DNA of 9,630 nucleotides from Betaproteobacteria bacterium (GTDB lineage Bacteria; Pseudomonadota; Gammaproteobacteria; Burkholderiales; Eutrophovitaceae). Location: contig QXZO01000013.1 in assembly GCA_009886305.1 (NCBI GenBank), positions 1 through 9,630 of the forward strand. Direction: 5' to 3'. Numbering within the stretch: position 1 is the stretch's first letter; every line of letters starts with the position of its first letter. Positions 1 through 6,683 of the stretch are shown in pieces. A program made the position numbers and the translations under genes. The notes under the pieces were generated by a model. That model had not been told where the DNA came from. It saw nothing but the letters and a program-made list of their open reading frames with translations, and did no database searches.

Positions 1-2373
1 GTCGGGATTGTACGTGTTGTGGCGGTCCACGCTAAGACCGTCACGCCTTAGCTCTGTAAAGCTTGTAACGCTCCATATGTCTGCAGATACATCCCAGTCG
101 GTTTGAAGCAACTCCGCTGCTGCTAATGTTTCCCTTAGGATTGTCCCAGAACCCAGTAACTGTGCTCGCGGACCTGAAGATTTTTTACCCTTTTTGAAAC
201 AATACATTCCTTTGATGATACCGTCTTCAGCATCGTCAGGCATACTAGGGTGAGAATAGTTTTCATTCATTACTGTGACGTAATAGAACACGTCGTCTTG
301 TTTCTCGAGCATTCGCTTCATCCCATCCTGAACAATTGTTACGACCTCATAACCGTATGTCGGGTCATATGCCACGCAGTTTGGAACCGTTGAGAATAAG
401 AGATGGCTAGATCCGTCCTCATGTTGTAACCCCTCACCCGAAAGTGTTGTTCTGCCAGCCGTCGCTCCAAGTAAGAATCCTCGCGCTCGTGAGTCCCCGG
501 CAGCATAAATTAAATCCCCAATACGTTGAAAGCCAAAGCATGAGTAAAAAATATAAAACGGCAGCATGGTGGTGCCGTGTGTTGAGTAGGATGTTGCGGC
601 TGCTATCCACGATGAAATTGCGCCTGCCTCAGTAATGCCTTCTTCAAGAATTTGACCGTTTTTGGCCTCTTTGTAGTAAAGCAATTCATCACGGTCCTCT
701 GGGTCGTATAACTGGCCAAAGGGAGAATAAATTGCAACTTGCCGAAACAGTGATTGCATACCGAACGTTCGTGCTTCATCTGCGACAATAGGAACCACTC
801 TTTTGCCTAATTCTTTATTTTTTAGCAGCTGAGAAAGCATTTGAACGAACACCATAGTGCTTGATTGCTCCCGCTCTCCTGACCCGCCTGTTAGCTTGGT
901 AAAGTCAGTTAGTTTAGGAGCAGTTAGATTTTCTGAGTTCTTGATGCGCGCTGGTAAATCCCCGCCAAGCCTATTTCTTTGCTCATGTAGGTATTTCATC
1001 TCCGGAGTGTCTTCTGCTGGCCTGTAAAATCTAAGGTCTTCAACGTCCTTATCAGAAAGGGGGATAGAGAAGCGATCTCTAAATGCAAATAGGGCATCAT
1101 TCTCTAATTTCTTTTGTTGATGAGAGGTCATTTTTCCTTGACCCCAATGACCCATTCCATACCCTTTTTTGGTTTGAGCAAGAATCACTGTCGGTCTTCC
1201 TTTGTGATTTACTGCCGCATGGTAGGCCGAATAAATTTTGATTGGGTCGTGCCCACCCCGTTCAAGTCGATCGATATCTTGATCAGACAGGTGCGAAACC
1301 AGTTTCTGTAATTCTGGATATTTATTAAAAAATGCTTCACGATTAAATTGTCCATCCGTCGCCGCATATTTTTGGAATTCACCGTCAACTGTCTCGTGCA
1401 GTCTTTTGATGATCACGTTCTCTTGATCAATCGCGAATAGTGGATCCCAATCAGAGCCCCACATGACCTTAATCACGTTCCAGCCAGCGCCCGCAAAAAG
1501 ACCTTCTAGCTCTTGTACGATTGAACTATTACCACGTACGGGGCCATCCAAGCGTTGTAAATTACAGTTCACAACGAAGATCAGATTGTCGAGTCCCTCG
1601 CGTGACGCCAGGGAGAGTCCGGCGATAGATTCTGGTTCATCCATTTCGCCGTCGCCAACAAAGCACCATACTTTTCTGTTACTGCTGCTGTGGAGATTTC
1701 TATTCTCGAGGTAACGAATGAAGCGAGCCTGATAAATTGCGGTAATTGCCCCCAAGCCCATAGACCCTGTCGGGAACTGCCAGAAGTCTGGCATCAGCCA
1801 CGGGTGACAATACGAGGACAGTCCGACCCCCCCGGTTTCCTGACGATAGTTGGCGACATTCTCCTCGCTCAGTCGTCCTTCTAGAAAGGCTCTTGAGTAA
1901 ACGCCGGGAGCTGAGTGCGGTTGAAAATATACACAGTCACCATCTACTCCAGCTTTAAAGAAATGATTGAAGCCCACCTCGAAGAGATCGGCCGACGAGG
2001 TATAGGTCGCAATGTGTCCACCCAAATCGGAGTTTACGCGGTTTGCCCTCACCACCATGGCTAAGGCATTCCATCGAATAATTGCCGAAAGCTTGGCCTC
2101 TGCATCAAGATTTCCGGGAAAGGGGGGTTGGTCTGCTAGCGATATTGTATTGGAGTATGGCGTATTGAGTACTGGGGGCATTGGAACGCGAAGTCGTCTT
2201 GCTTGCTCTAGCAACTTCATAAGTAAAAACGTTGCACGTTCTTCACCTTCAATTGTGACGAGTTGGTTAAAGGCGTCCACCCATTCCTGCGTTTCGACGG
2301 GGTCTAAATCTTGGGGGAGTACCCGCCAAAATGCTGATACATTCATTTGTTTTTGATCGGACATATCGGTCAT
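1..2373 (-). CDS. aceE: Pyruvate dehydrogenase E1 component, homodimeric type (partial, 3' end off the left edge)
   Basis: This is the thiamine-diphosphate-dependent E1 of the pyruvate dehydrogenase complex. It decarboxylates pyruvate and passes the acetyl group to the lipoyl domains of E2 in the cytoplasm. Translating the minus strand from the ATG at 2373 gives 791 uninterrupted codons to the window edge; full-length members are near 890 residues, so roughly 100 C-terminal residues are missing. The thiamine-diphosphate/metal motif is clear: GDGEMDEPE from residue 240, followed by NCNLQRLDG from residue 269. Conserved active-site histidines occur in GGHIATY (H120), PHSAPGVY (H153) and GEGLQHEDG (H651). 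A GGAG Shine-Dalgarno lies 8 bases before the start, which supports this start over the in-frame ATG three codons later. The gene is divergent from an Lrp/AsnC regulator. The usual downstream partner, E2 (aceF), would lie beyond the left edge. Identity is near certain. Confidence 0.97.
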   Translation of the reverse strand, partial: MTDMSDQKQMNVSAFWRVLPQDLDPVETQEWVDAFNQLVTIEGEERATFLLMKLLEQARRLRVPMPPVLNTPYSNTISLADQPPFPGNLDAEAKLSAIIRWNALAMVVRANRVNSDLGGHIATYTSSADLFEVGFNHFFKAGVDGDCVYFQPHSAPGVYSRAFLEGRLSEENVANYRQETGGVGLSSYCHPWLMPDFWQFPTGSMGLGAITAIYQARFIRYLENRNLHSSSNRKVWCFVGDGEMDEPESIAGLSLASREGLDNLIFVVNCNLQRLDGPVRGNSSIVQELEGLFAGAGWNVIKVMWGSDWDPLFAIDQENVIIKRLHETVDGEFQKYAATDGQFNREAFFNKYPELQKLVSHLSDQDIDRLERGGHDPIKIYSAYHAAVNHKGRPTVILAQTKKGYGMGHWGQGKMTSHQQKKLENDALFAFRDRFSIPLSDKDVEDLRFYRPAEDTPEMKYLHEQRNRLGGDLPARIKNSENLTAPKLTDFTKLTGGSGEREQSSTMVFVQMLSQLLKNKELGKRVVPIVADEARTFGMQSLFRQVAIYSPFGQLYDPEDRDELLYYKEAKNGQILEEGITEAGAISSWIAAATSYSTHGTTMLPFYIFYSCFGFQRIGDLIYAAGDSRARGFLLGATAGRTTLSGEGLQHEDGSSHLLFSTVPNCVAYDPTYGYEVVTIVQDGMKRMLEKQDDVFYYVTVMNENYSHPSMPDDAEDGIIKGMYCFKKGKKSSGPRAQLLGSGTILRETLAAAELLQTDWDVSADIWSVTSFTELRRDGLSVDRHNTYNPD

Positions 2374-2381
2374 GTGTGTTG

Positions 2382-2385
2382 CTCC
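2382..2385 (-). promoter_or_regulatory. Ribosome binding site of aceE
   Basis: GGAG on the minus strand, 8 bases before the ATG at 2373. It selects that ATG as the start rather than the in-frame ATG at 2364. Confidence 0.7.
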
Positions 2386-2438
2386 AGCTTGTTTGACATT
2401 TGTCTTTATGTATTTATGACACATCATATCGAAATTTG

Positions 2439-2517
2439 TTAAGCAGGTGATTCTGTTTATGCTGTAAAATACGCACCTATACCAAATAATTAAGCTATTT
2501 TTGTAATAAATTAAGCA
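2439..2517 (+). repeat. Three direct TTAAGC repeats, candidate Lrp-type operator
   Basis: TTAAGCA at 2439-2445, TTAAGCT at 2490-2496 and TTAAGCA at 2511-2517, all in the same orientation. The start-to-start distances are 51 and 21 bases, close to five and two helical turns, so the copies lie roughly on one face of the DNA. Lrp-family octamers and hexadecamers often contact several degenerate sites phased this way. The repeats are seen directly; binding by the adjacent regulator is inferred. Confidence 0.4.
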
Positions 2518-2523
2518 TATAAT
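2518..2523 (+). promoter_or_regulatory. Candidate -10 box for the Lrp/AsnC regulator gene
   Basis: A perfect TATAAT hexamer. The upstream -35 is poor: the best option is TTTTTG at 2497-2502 with a short 15-base spacer. Transcription would start around 2530, only a few bases before the ATG at 2534. That fits the absence of a Shine-Dalgarno and would make the message leaderless or nearly so. Confidence 0.35.
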
Positions 2524-2533
2524 ATTGTTTATT

Positions 2534-3001
2534 ATGATTGACACAACTGATTGGGAAATACTACGATTGCTGCAAGGTAACGCTAGAATCACGAATATTG
2601 AGTTGTCGAAAGCTATTGGGCTCTCACCGTCTCCTACTTTGGCACGTGTAAAAGCGCTTGAACAGTCTGGCCACATTAGCCGCTATGTAACTTTGATTGA
2701 TTCTTTAAAGGTCGGGTTGAAAGTGAGTGTATTCATCAATGTGGCGTTAGAGCGTCAGGTGGAGTCCGCGTTAGAGCGGTTCGAGGAATCGATCAAAGCT
2801 CGTCCCGAGGTCATGGAGTGCTATCTCATGACAGGAGAGTCGGATTATTTGATTCGAGTGGTTGTAGCCGACATACAGGTATTGGAAGAGTTTATTTTAA
2901 ATTTTCTATCAAAAATACCAGGCGTGGGGAATATCAAGTCTAGTTTCGCACTCAAGCAAGTCAAGTATAAAACAGCCTTACCGCTGCTTGGAGGGAAGTA
3001 A
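2534..3001 (+). CDS. Lrp/AsnC-family transcriptional regulator
   Basis: A 155-residue DNA-binding regulator of the feast/famine (Lrp/AsnC) family, of usual length. Residues 5-60 form the N-terminal helix-turn-helix, beginning TDWEILRLLQGNARI, with the recognition helix around LSPSPTLARVKALEQSGHI. Residues 62-145 form the effector-binding and oligomerisation (RAM) domain, with the family-typical GESDYLIRV (101-109), PGVGNIKSSF and VKYKTALP near the C-terminus. I prefer the ATG at 2534: it gives the normal short N-terminus. An in-frame TTG at 2525 would add three residues. Neither has a Shine-Dalgarno. The gene is divergent from aceE and 3 bases upstream of the LOG-family gene, so it is probably co-transcribed with the latter. 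It likely regulates itself and perhaps aceE; the ligand, perhaps an amino acid or a related acid, is unknown. It is not PdhR, the E. coli aceE regulator, which belongs to the GntR family. Confidence 0.93.
   Translation: MIDTTDWEILRLLQGNARITNIELSKAIGLSPSPTLARVKALEQSGHISRYVTLIDSLKVGLKVSVFINVALERQVESALERFEESIKARPEVMECYLMTGESDYLIRVVVADIQVLEEFILNFLSKIPGVGNIKSSFALKQVKYKTALPLLGGK
2990..2994 (+). promoter_or_regulatory. Ribosome binding site of the LOG-family gene
   Basis: GGAGG, embedded in the last codons of the regulator gene, 10 bases before the GTG start at 3005. It supports the GTG as the true start and implies tight coupling of the two genes. Confidence 0.7.
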
Positions 3002-3004
3002 AAA

Positions 3005-3586
3005 GTGATTCAACGTATCGCAGTTTACTGTGGGTCAAAAAACGGTCGCAAGGTTGCGTATGAATCGGCGGCAAAACAACTAGCAACTATTCTTGTTGAC
3101 GCTAAAATCGAACTTATTTTTGGTGGAGCTCGAGTTGGCTTGATGGGGGTTGTAGCTGATGCTGTAATAAACGAAGGTGGAAGGGTGACTGGCGTTATAC
3201 CGAATGGCTTAGATACCAAAGAAGTAGTTCATCAGAATCTGACGGAGTTAGTAAACGTTTCTGGAATGCATGAGCGTAAAGCAAAGATGCTTGACTTGGC
3301 AGACGCATTTATAGCGCTGCCCGGTGGAATTGGTACGATGGATGAGTTCTTTGAAGCGTGGACTTGGTATCAATTGGGAATTCATGCAAAACCAGTGGGA
3401 CTCTTGAATGTAGAAGGATATTTTGATGGTTTAATTAAGTATCTTCACTCAATGGCGGATCAAGAATTTCTGAGTCAAGTCCATCTCAAAAGCTTGTGTA
3501 TCTCCGATTGTCCTGCAGCGCTGGTGCGTGACTTGAAGTTGAGCAAGCGAACATTAGAAACCGTATGGGTCGCGGATGAAGGTTGA
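3005..3586 (+). CDS. LOG-family protein (TIGR00730 type), predicted nucleoside 5'-monophosphate phosphoribohydrolase
   Basis: A 193-residue cytoplasmic Rossmann-fold protein of the LOG (lysine decarboxylase-like) family. Characterised members hydrolyse the N-glycosidic bond of cytokinin riboside 5'-monophosphates or of ordinary AMP-like nucleotides, releasing base and ribose 5-phosphate. The signature is intact: nucleotide-binding GGARVGLMG at 40-48, the catalytic Arg in MHERK (R91), and PGGIGTMDE at 106-114 with the conserved Glu at 114. These proteins are often misannotated as lysine decarboxylases, and nothing here supports that activity. Translation starts at GTG 3005, 3 bases after the regulator's stop, with a GGAGG upstream. 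Its stop lies 2 bases from the stop of the convergent RND pump gene. The physiological substrate cannot be told from the sequence; nucleotide salvage is the cautious guess. Confidence 0.92.
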   Translation: MIQRIAVYCGSKNGRKVAYESAAKQLATILVDAKIELIFGGARVGLMGVVADAVINEGGRVTGVIPNGLDTKEVVHQNLTELVNVSGMHERKAKMLDLADAFIALPGGIGTMDEFFEAWTWYQLGIHAKPVGLLNVEGYFDGLIKYLHSMADQEFLSQVHLKSLCISDCPAALVRDLKLSKRTLETVWVADEG

Positions 3587-3588
3587 AC

Positions 3589-6500
3589 TTAACGTGAAAA
3601 CGTTTTATACAAGAGGGGAATTACAAAAAGTGTCATGATTGTGGATACAGCTAATCCCCACATTATGGCGGAGGCAACTGGCCCCCATAGTAGTGAGTTT
3701 CCACCCAAACCTAACGCTAACGATAGTAGTCCCGCGATCGTAGTAAAAGAGGTAATTAGGATAGGGACAACTCGCCGCCGTGCTGCAAATACAATTGCAT
3801 GCACGCTGTTCATCCCACCTTTTCTTCGGGAGTTAGCCGCATCAATTAAAACAATCGCGCTATTTACAGAAATCCCAGTCAACGCGACAATACCGTACAT
3901 CGTGTATAGGCTCAACGGGTTTTGCGTGATGATTAAACCAATTACGACTCCAATGAAAGCTAAGGGGACCGTGGCTAGAATCATCAGTGGTTGGAAGTAA
4001 CTTTTAAATTGCGTTCCGATCAGCAGATAAATTAGGCTAATTCCAAGCAAGAAGAGTAATAGCATTGCATCTAGACTTTCTTGGATGTCGTCGAGCGCAC
4101 CTGAGAAATCTAGCGAGACGTTAGGGTGATCGAATTTGATTCTTTCCCACTCCTCTTTGATTAAGTCATTGACTTCTAACTCATTAATGCGCTCCCGATC
4201 GATATCTGCCTCAAGGGTAATGGTCCGTCGAAAGTTATAGTGTCGAATACTCTCTCGAGACCTACCGGTATCAAAGTGGACGAGTTGTCTTAAAGTAATT
4301 CTTTCCCCAGTCGTTGTTGTAATGGATTGAGAAAGTAGCTCATCAATATCTGCTAAATCAGTCAAATGTGACTTGACCCGAACATCTATTTTTTCGCCCT
4401 CTGATTGAAGGAATGTGACGACCTCACCATCGACAAATAGACGGATTGACCTGGTGACTAATACTGGATCGATACCGAGTCTGTTGATGGATTCGTAATT
4501 CAGTTTCAAATTTAGTTCATTTCGACCTGGACTATCGTCATTACTAATGTCGGAAACTGATTCAAGTGTTTTTAGGAAATTTTCTAGATGTGTTGTAACG
4601 GACCTTAACTCAGCGAAATTATCGCCTCTAATTTTGACACTAATGGGTTTAGTGATCGGAGGCCCTCCCGATATGCGTGTAAAAGTCACGTTTGCTGGTC
4701 CGTTGTTACCTCCGATATCGTCTCGCATGTCATCTATGACGGTATCTACTTCTCTAAGAATTCCTTCTTGAGGTTTCAGACTCACGATTACTTGTCCATA
4801 TCGACTTTCAAATAATGCAGCTTGATCGGTATATTTAATACCGGCTATCGACGTAATTGCTCGTTCTTCATCAGACGATACGTACTTTCTTGTTTGTTCT
4901 TCGACTCGTTTGGTCCATTTCATTGTTTCTTGTAATGGCGTACCGGAGGGCATATCGACATTAACGTAAAAAAGTCTTATCGGATCAAATGCGAAAAATT
5001 GAATATTTACCAACCCAGCACCAACTGAGGATATTGCGATGATAAAACTCACTACTGCAAGTGATAAAAATGATTTAGGTCGCCTTAGAACAAACACTAG
5101 TGCCTTACTATATTTATGCCTTATGAGACGCGTTTTAGTTTCTCGGATCAGTTGTACTCGGGACTTATTGTTGAAGTTAAGTCTAAGTCCCATAATGTGT
5201 GCAGGTAGCATCCAAAATGCCTCAAAGAGGCTGAATGCCAACGCGAGCGTTACCATGGCTGGAACGACAAGCATAAATTTTCCAACGATCCCGGGTAATA
5301 GCATCAGTGGTAAAAACGCGGCGACGGTAGTAAGCACCGAAGTCAAAACCGGAGCAAAGACCTCTCGAAGTCCATCAATGCAGGCGGTTGCTGTATCAAT
5401 CCCTCTGGAAATTCTGTAGTAGATGGCCTCTACGACTACGACCGTGTCATCGACTAACATCCCTAGCGCAATTACGACTCCCAGCAGGATCGATACGTTG
5501 AGTGTCCAGCCAATGGCATAAACGATGGCGAAGGCACCTGCGATCGAAAATGGGATTCCAAGGCTCAACAATATAGCCATACGGCCACCCAAAAAAGCCC
5601 AGGTTGTTACTAGTACCAATAACAAACCTAAGCCCGCGTTAATTTGCATAACATTGATTGCTTCTTTAGTGGGGATGGTTTGATCATCAACTAAGCTGAT
5701 CGAGAGTCCATTTTTTGTAAGTATCGTGTTTTTTTCAGCAAGGTACGCACGTATACGATCGACTAGTTCTATTGTGTTGGTATAACTTTTTTTGGTGACT
5801 GATAGAAGCACCCCATGCTGTCCGTCTTGAGCCGCGAGTTGAATTGCTTTTTCTCTTGAGTTTGAGACATTAGCGACGGCTGATAAAGGCACATAATCCG
5901 CATTTTGAATTAACTTGACGGGAATTGAATTTAGGTTGGCAGGGTTTTTATCTTTGCCTACTAGCCGGACGGACCAATCTTGCGAACCAACGGTAATGCC
6001 ACCAGCAGATACATCGCGGAACCATGATGCGACTGAGTCTGCTACGTGAGTCGGAGATACTTGGTAGGCTTCTAGTTTTTCAGGGTTAAATTCAACGAGT
6101 AGTTCTGGATCATGTAATCCTACTGCGAAAACGTCATCTACACCCTGTAACCGTTCTAGATCATCCCGCACTTGCCGGGCAGAGTTGCGCAATAGCTCAT
6201 CATCATCCTGACCCAGTACAAGTACCATTGCAGACGGGAATCCATTGGACGTAGTAACTTCCATAATGAAGGGCTCGTTGACTTCGGCTGGTAATTCTTG
6301 GTTTGCTTTGTTCTGAATTTCCCGACGCAAGTCGTTGATACGTTTATCAAAATCAGTACTCGAGAGATCTTCAAATCTAATCAGAAGGGTTGAGATGCCC
6401 TCTTGGCTTCGCGAGGACACATAACGAATATCAGAAACTTGTCGAATTGCATCTTCGAGCGGTTTGGTAACTAATTTTTCGATATCTTCAGTTGACGCAC

Positions 6501-6657
6501 CTCTTAAAACAGTAGTGACGTTTATCCAATTAAAATTAATTTCTGGGTCTTGTTCTCGTGGCATCGTGAGATAGCCACCCACACCCATGAAAATGACGAT
6601 TGCAAAGGTTAGATTTGCAATTACATGATTAGATAAGAATTGCTTAAGTAGCGACAT
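3589..6657 (-). CDS. RND-family efflux transporter, inner-membrane permease subunit (AcrB/HAE-like)
   Basis: A 1022-residue proton-driven pump of the resistance-nodulation-division superfamily, near the usual length. It has the classic plan: TM1 at about 12-33, a large periplasmic loop, TM2-TM6 at about 336-484, TM7 at about 527-552, a second periplasmic loop, and TM8-TM12 at about 863-1016. TM4 carries the proton-relay pair Asp403-Asp404 in GMLVDDTVVVVE. That pair marks the multidrug/hydrophobe class rather than a SecD or MmpL relative. TM10 reads GISVNSAIVLID, with Asn932 where AcrB has its essential lysine; my recollection is that asparagine here is common in several RND subgroups, so the pump is probably functional. 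The gene is last in a four-gene operon, 26 bases after the membrane-fusion protein gene, with no clear Shine-Dalgarno. The substrate is unknown. No outer-membrane channel gene is present in the window. Confidence 0.95.
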   Translation of the reverse strand: MSLLKQFLSNHVIANLTFAIVIFMGVGGYLTMPREQDPEINFNWINVTTVLRGASTEDIEKLVTKPLEDAIRQVSDIRYVSSRSQEGISTLLIRFEDLSSTDFDKRINDLRREIQNKANQELPAEVNEPFIMEVTTSNGFPSAMVLVLGQDDDELLRNSARQVRDDLERLQGVDDVFAVGLHDPELLVEFNPEKLEAYQVSPTHVADSVASWFRDVSAGGITVGSQDWSVRLVGKDKNPANLNSIPVKLIQNADYVPLSAVANVSNSREKAIQLAAQDGQHGVLLSVTKKSYTNTIELVDRIRAYLAEKNTILTKNGLSISLVDDQTIPTKEAINVMQINAGLGLLLVLVTTWAFLGGRMAILLSLGIPFSIAGAFAIVYAIGWTLNVSILLGVVIALGMLVDDTVVVVEAIYYRISRGIDTATACIDGLREVFAPVLTSVLTTVAAFLPLMLLPGIVGKFMLVVPAMVTLALAFSLFEAFWMLPAHIMGLRLNFNNKSRVQLIRETKTRLIRHKYSKALVFVLRRPKSFLSLAVVSFIIAISSVGAGLVNIQFFAFDPIRLFYVNVDMPSGTPLQETMKWTKRVEEQTRKYVSSDEERAITSIAGIKYTDQAALFESRYGQVIVSLKPQEGILREVDTVIDDMRDDIGGNNGPANVTFTRISGGPPITKPISVKIRGDNFAELRSVTTHLENFLKTLESVSDISNDDSPGRNELNLKLNYESINRLGIDPVLVTRSIRLFVDGEVVTFLQSEGEKIDVRVKSHLTDLADIDELLSQSITTTTGERITLRQLVHFDTGRSRESIRHYNFRRTITLEADIDRERINELEVNDLIKEEWERIKFDHPNVSLDFSGALDDIQESLDAMLLLFLLGISLIYLLIGTQFKSYFQPLMILATVPLAFIGVVIGLIITQNPLSLYTMYGIVALTGISVNSAIVLIDAANSRRKGGMNSVHAIVFAARRRVVPILITSFTTIAGLLSLALGLGGNSLLWGPVASAIMWGLAVSTIMTLFVIPLLYKTFSR
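3591..3606 (+). terminator. Weak candidate terminator after the LOG-family gene
   Basis: A perfect 5-base-pair stem AACGT/ACGTT closed by a GAAA tetraloop and ending in TTTT, starting 5 bases after the LOG stop codon. It overlaps the last codons of the convergent RND gene. The stem has only two G-C pairs, so termination would be weak. The opposite strand lacks a U-tract, so it would serve only the rightward transcript. Confidence 0.35.
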
Positions 6658-6683
6658 GAGTATCGGGGTCTATTTTTCTCTTA

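Larger units (their letters stand above)
2374..2533. promoter_or_regulatory. Divergent promoter region between aceE and the Lrp/AsnC regulator
   Basis: This 160-base AT-rich gap must hold the promoters for both aceE (leftward) and the regulator-LOG pair (rightward). It contains three direct copies of TTAAGC, two copies of TTTATG 8 bases apart (2405 and 2413) with a third at 2457, and a small inverted repeat GACA-TT-TGTC at 2395-2404. The only convincing -10 box is TATAAT at 2518-2523 on the plus strand. I found no clear sigma-70 promoter for aceE. An Lrp-type protein encoded beside such a region commonly binds it and regulates itself and its neighbour, but that is inference here. Confidence 0.6.

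Noticed and set aside
444..1884. Several plus- and minus-strand open frames of 60-83 codons
   Set aside because: All are shadows within aceE, with no ribosome binding sites or recognisable protein patterns.
2012..2356. Plus-strand 114-codon open frame
   Set aside because: It lies wholly inside aceE on the opposite strand, shows no family pattern, and the aceE frame is clearly coding with conserved motifs throughout.
2525..2533. TTG start for the Lrp/AsnC gene, adding three residues
   Set aside because: The ATG at 2534 gives the normal family N-terminus, and the TTG would overlap the expected transcription start of the TATAAT promoter.
3005..3586. Lysine decarboxylase annotation
   Set aside because: The PGGIGTMDE signature is that of LOG-family phosphoribohydrolases. 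The old lysine-decarboxylase label for this family comes from misannotation.
3635..4000. Plus-strand 121-codon open frame
   Set aside because: Antisense to the C-terminal transmembrane region of the RND pump; its composition is explained by the reverse complement of membrane-helix codons.
5039..5419. Plus-strand 126-codon open frame
   Set aside because: Antisense to RND TM4-TM7, with no domain pattern or ribosome binding site.
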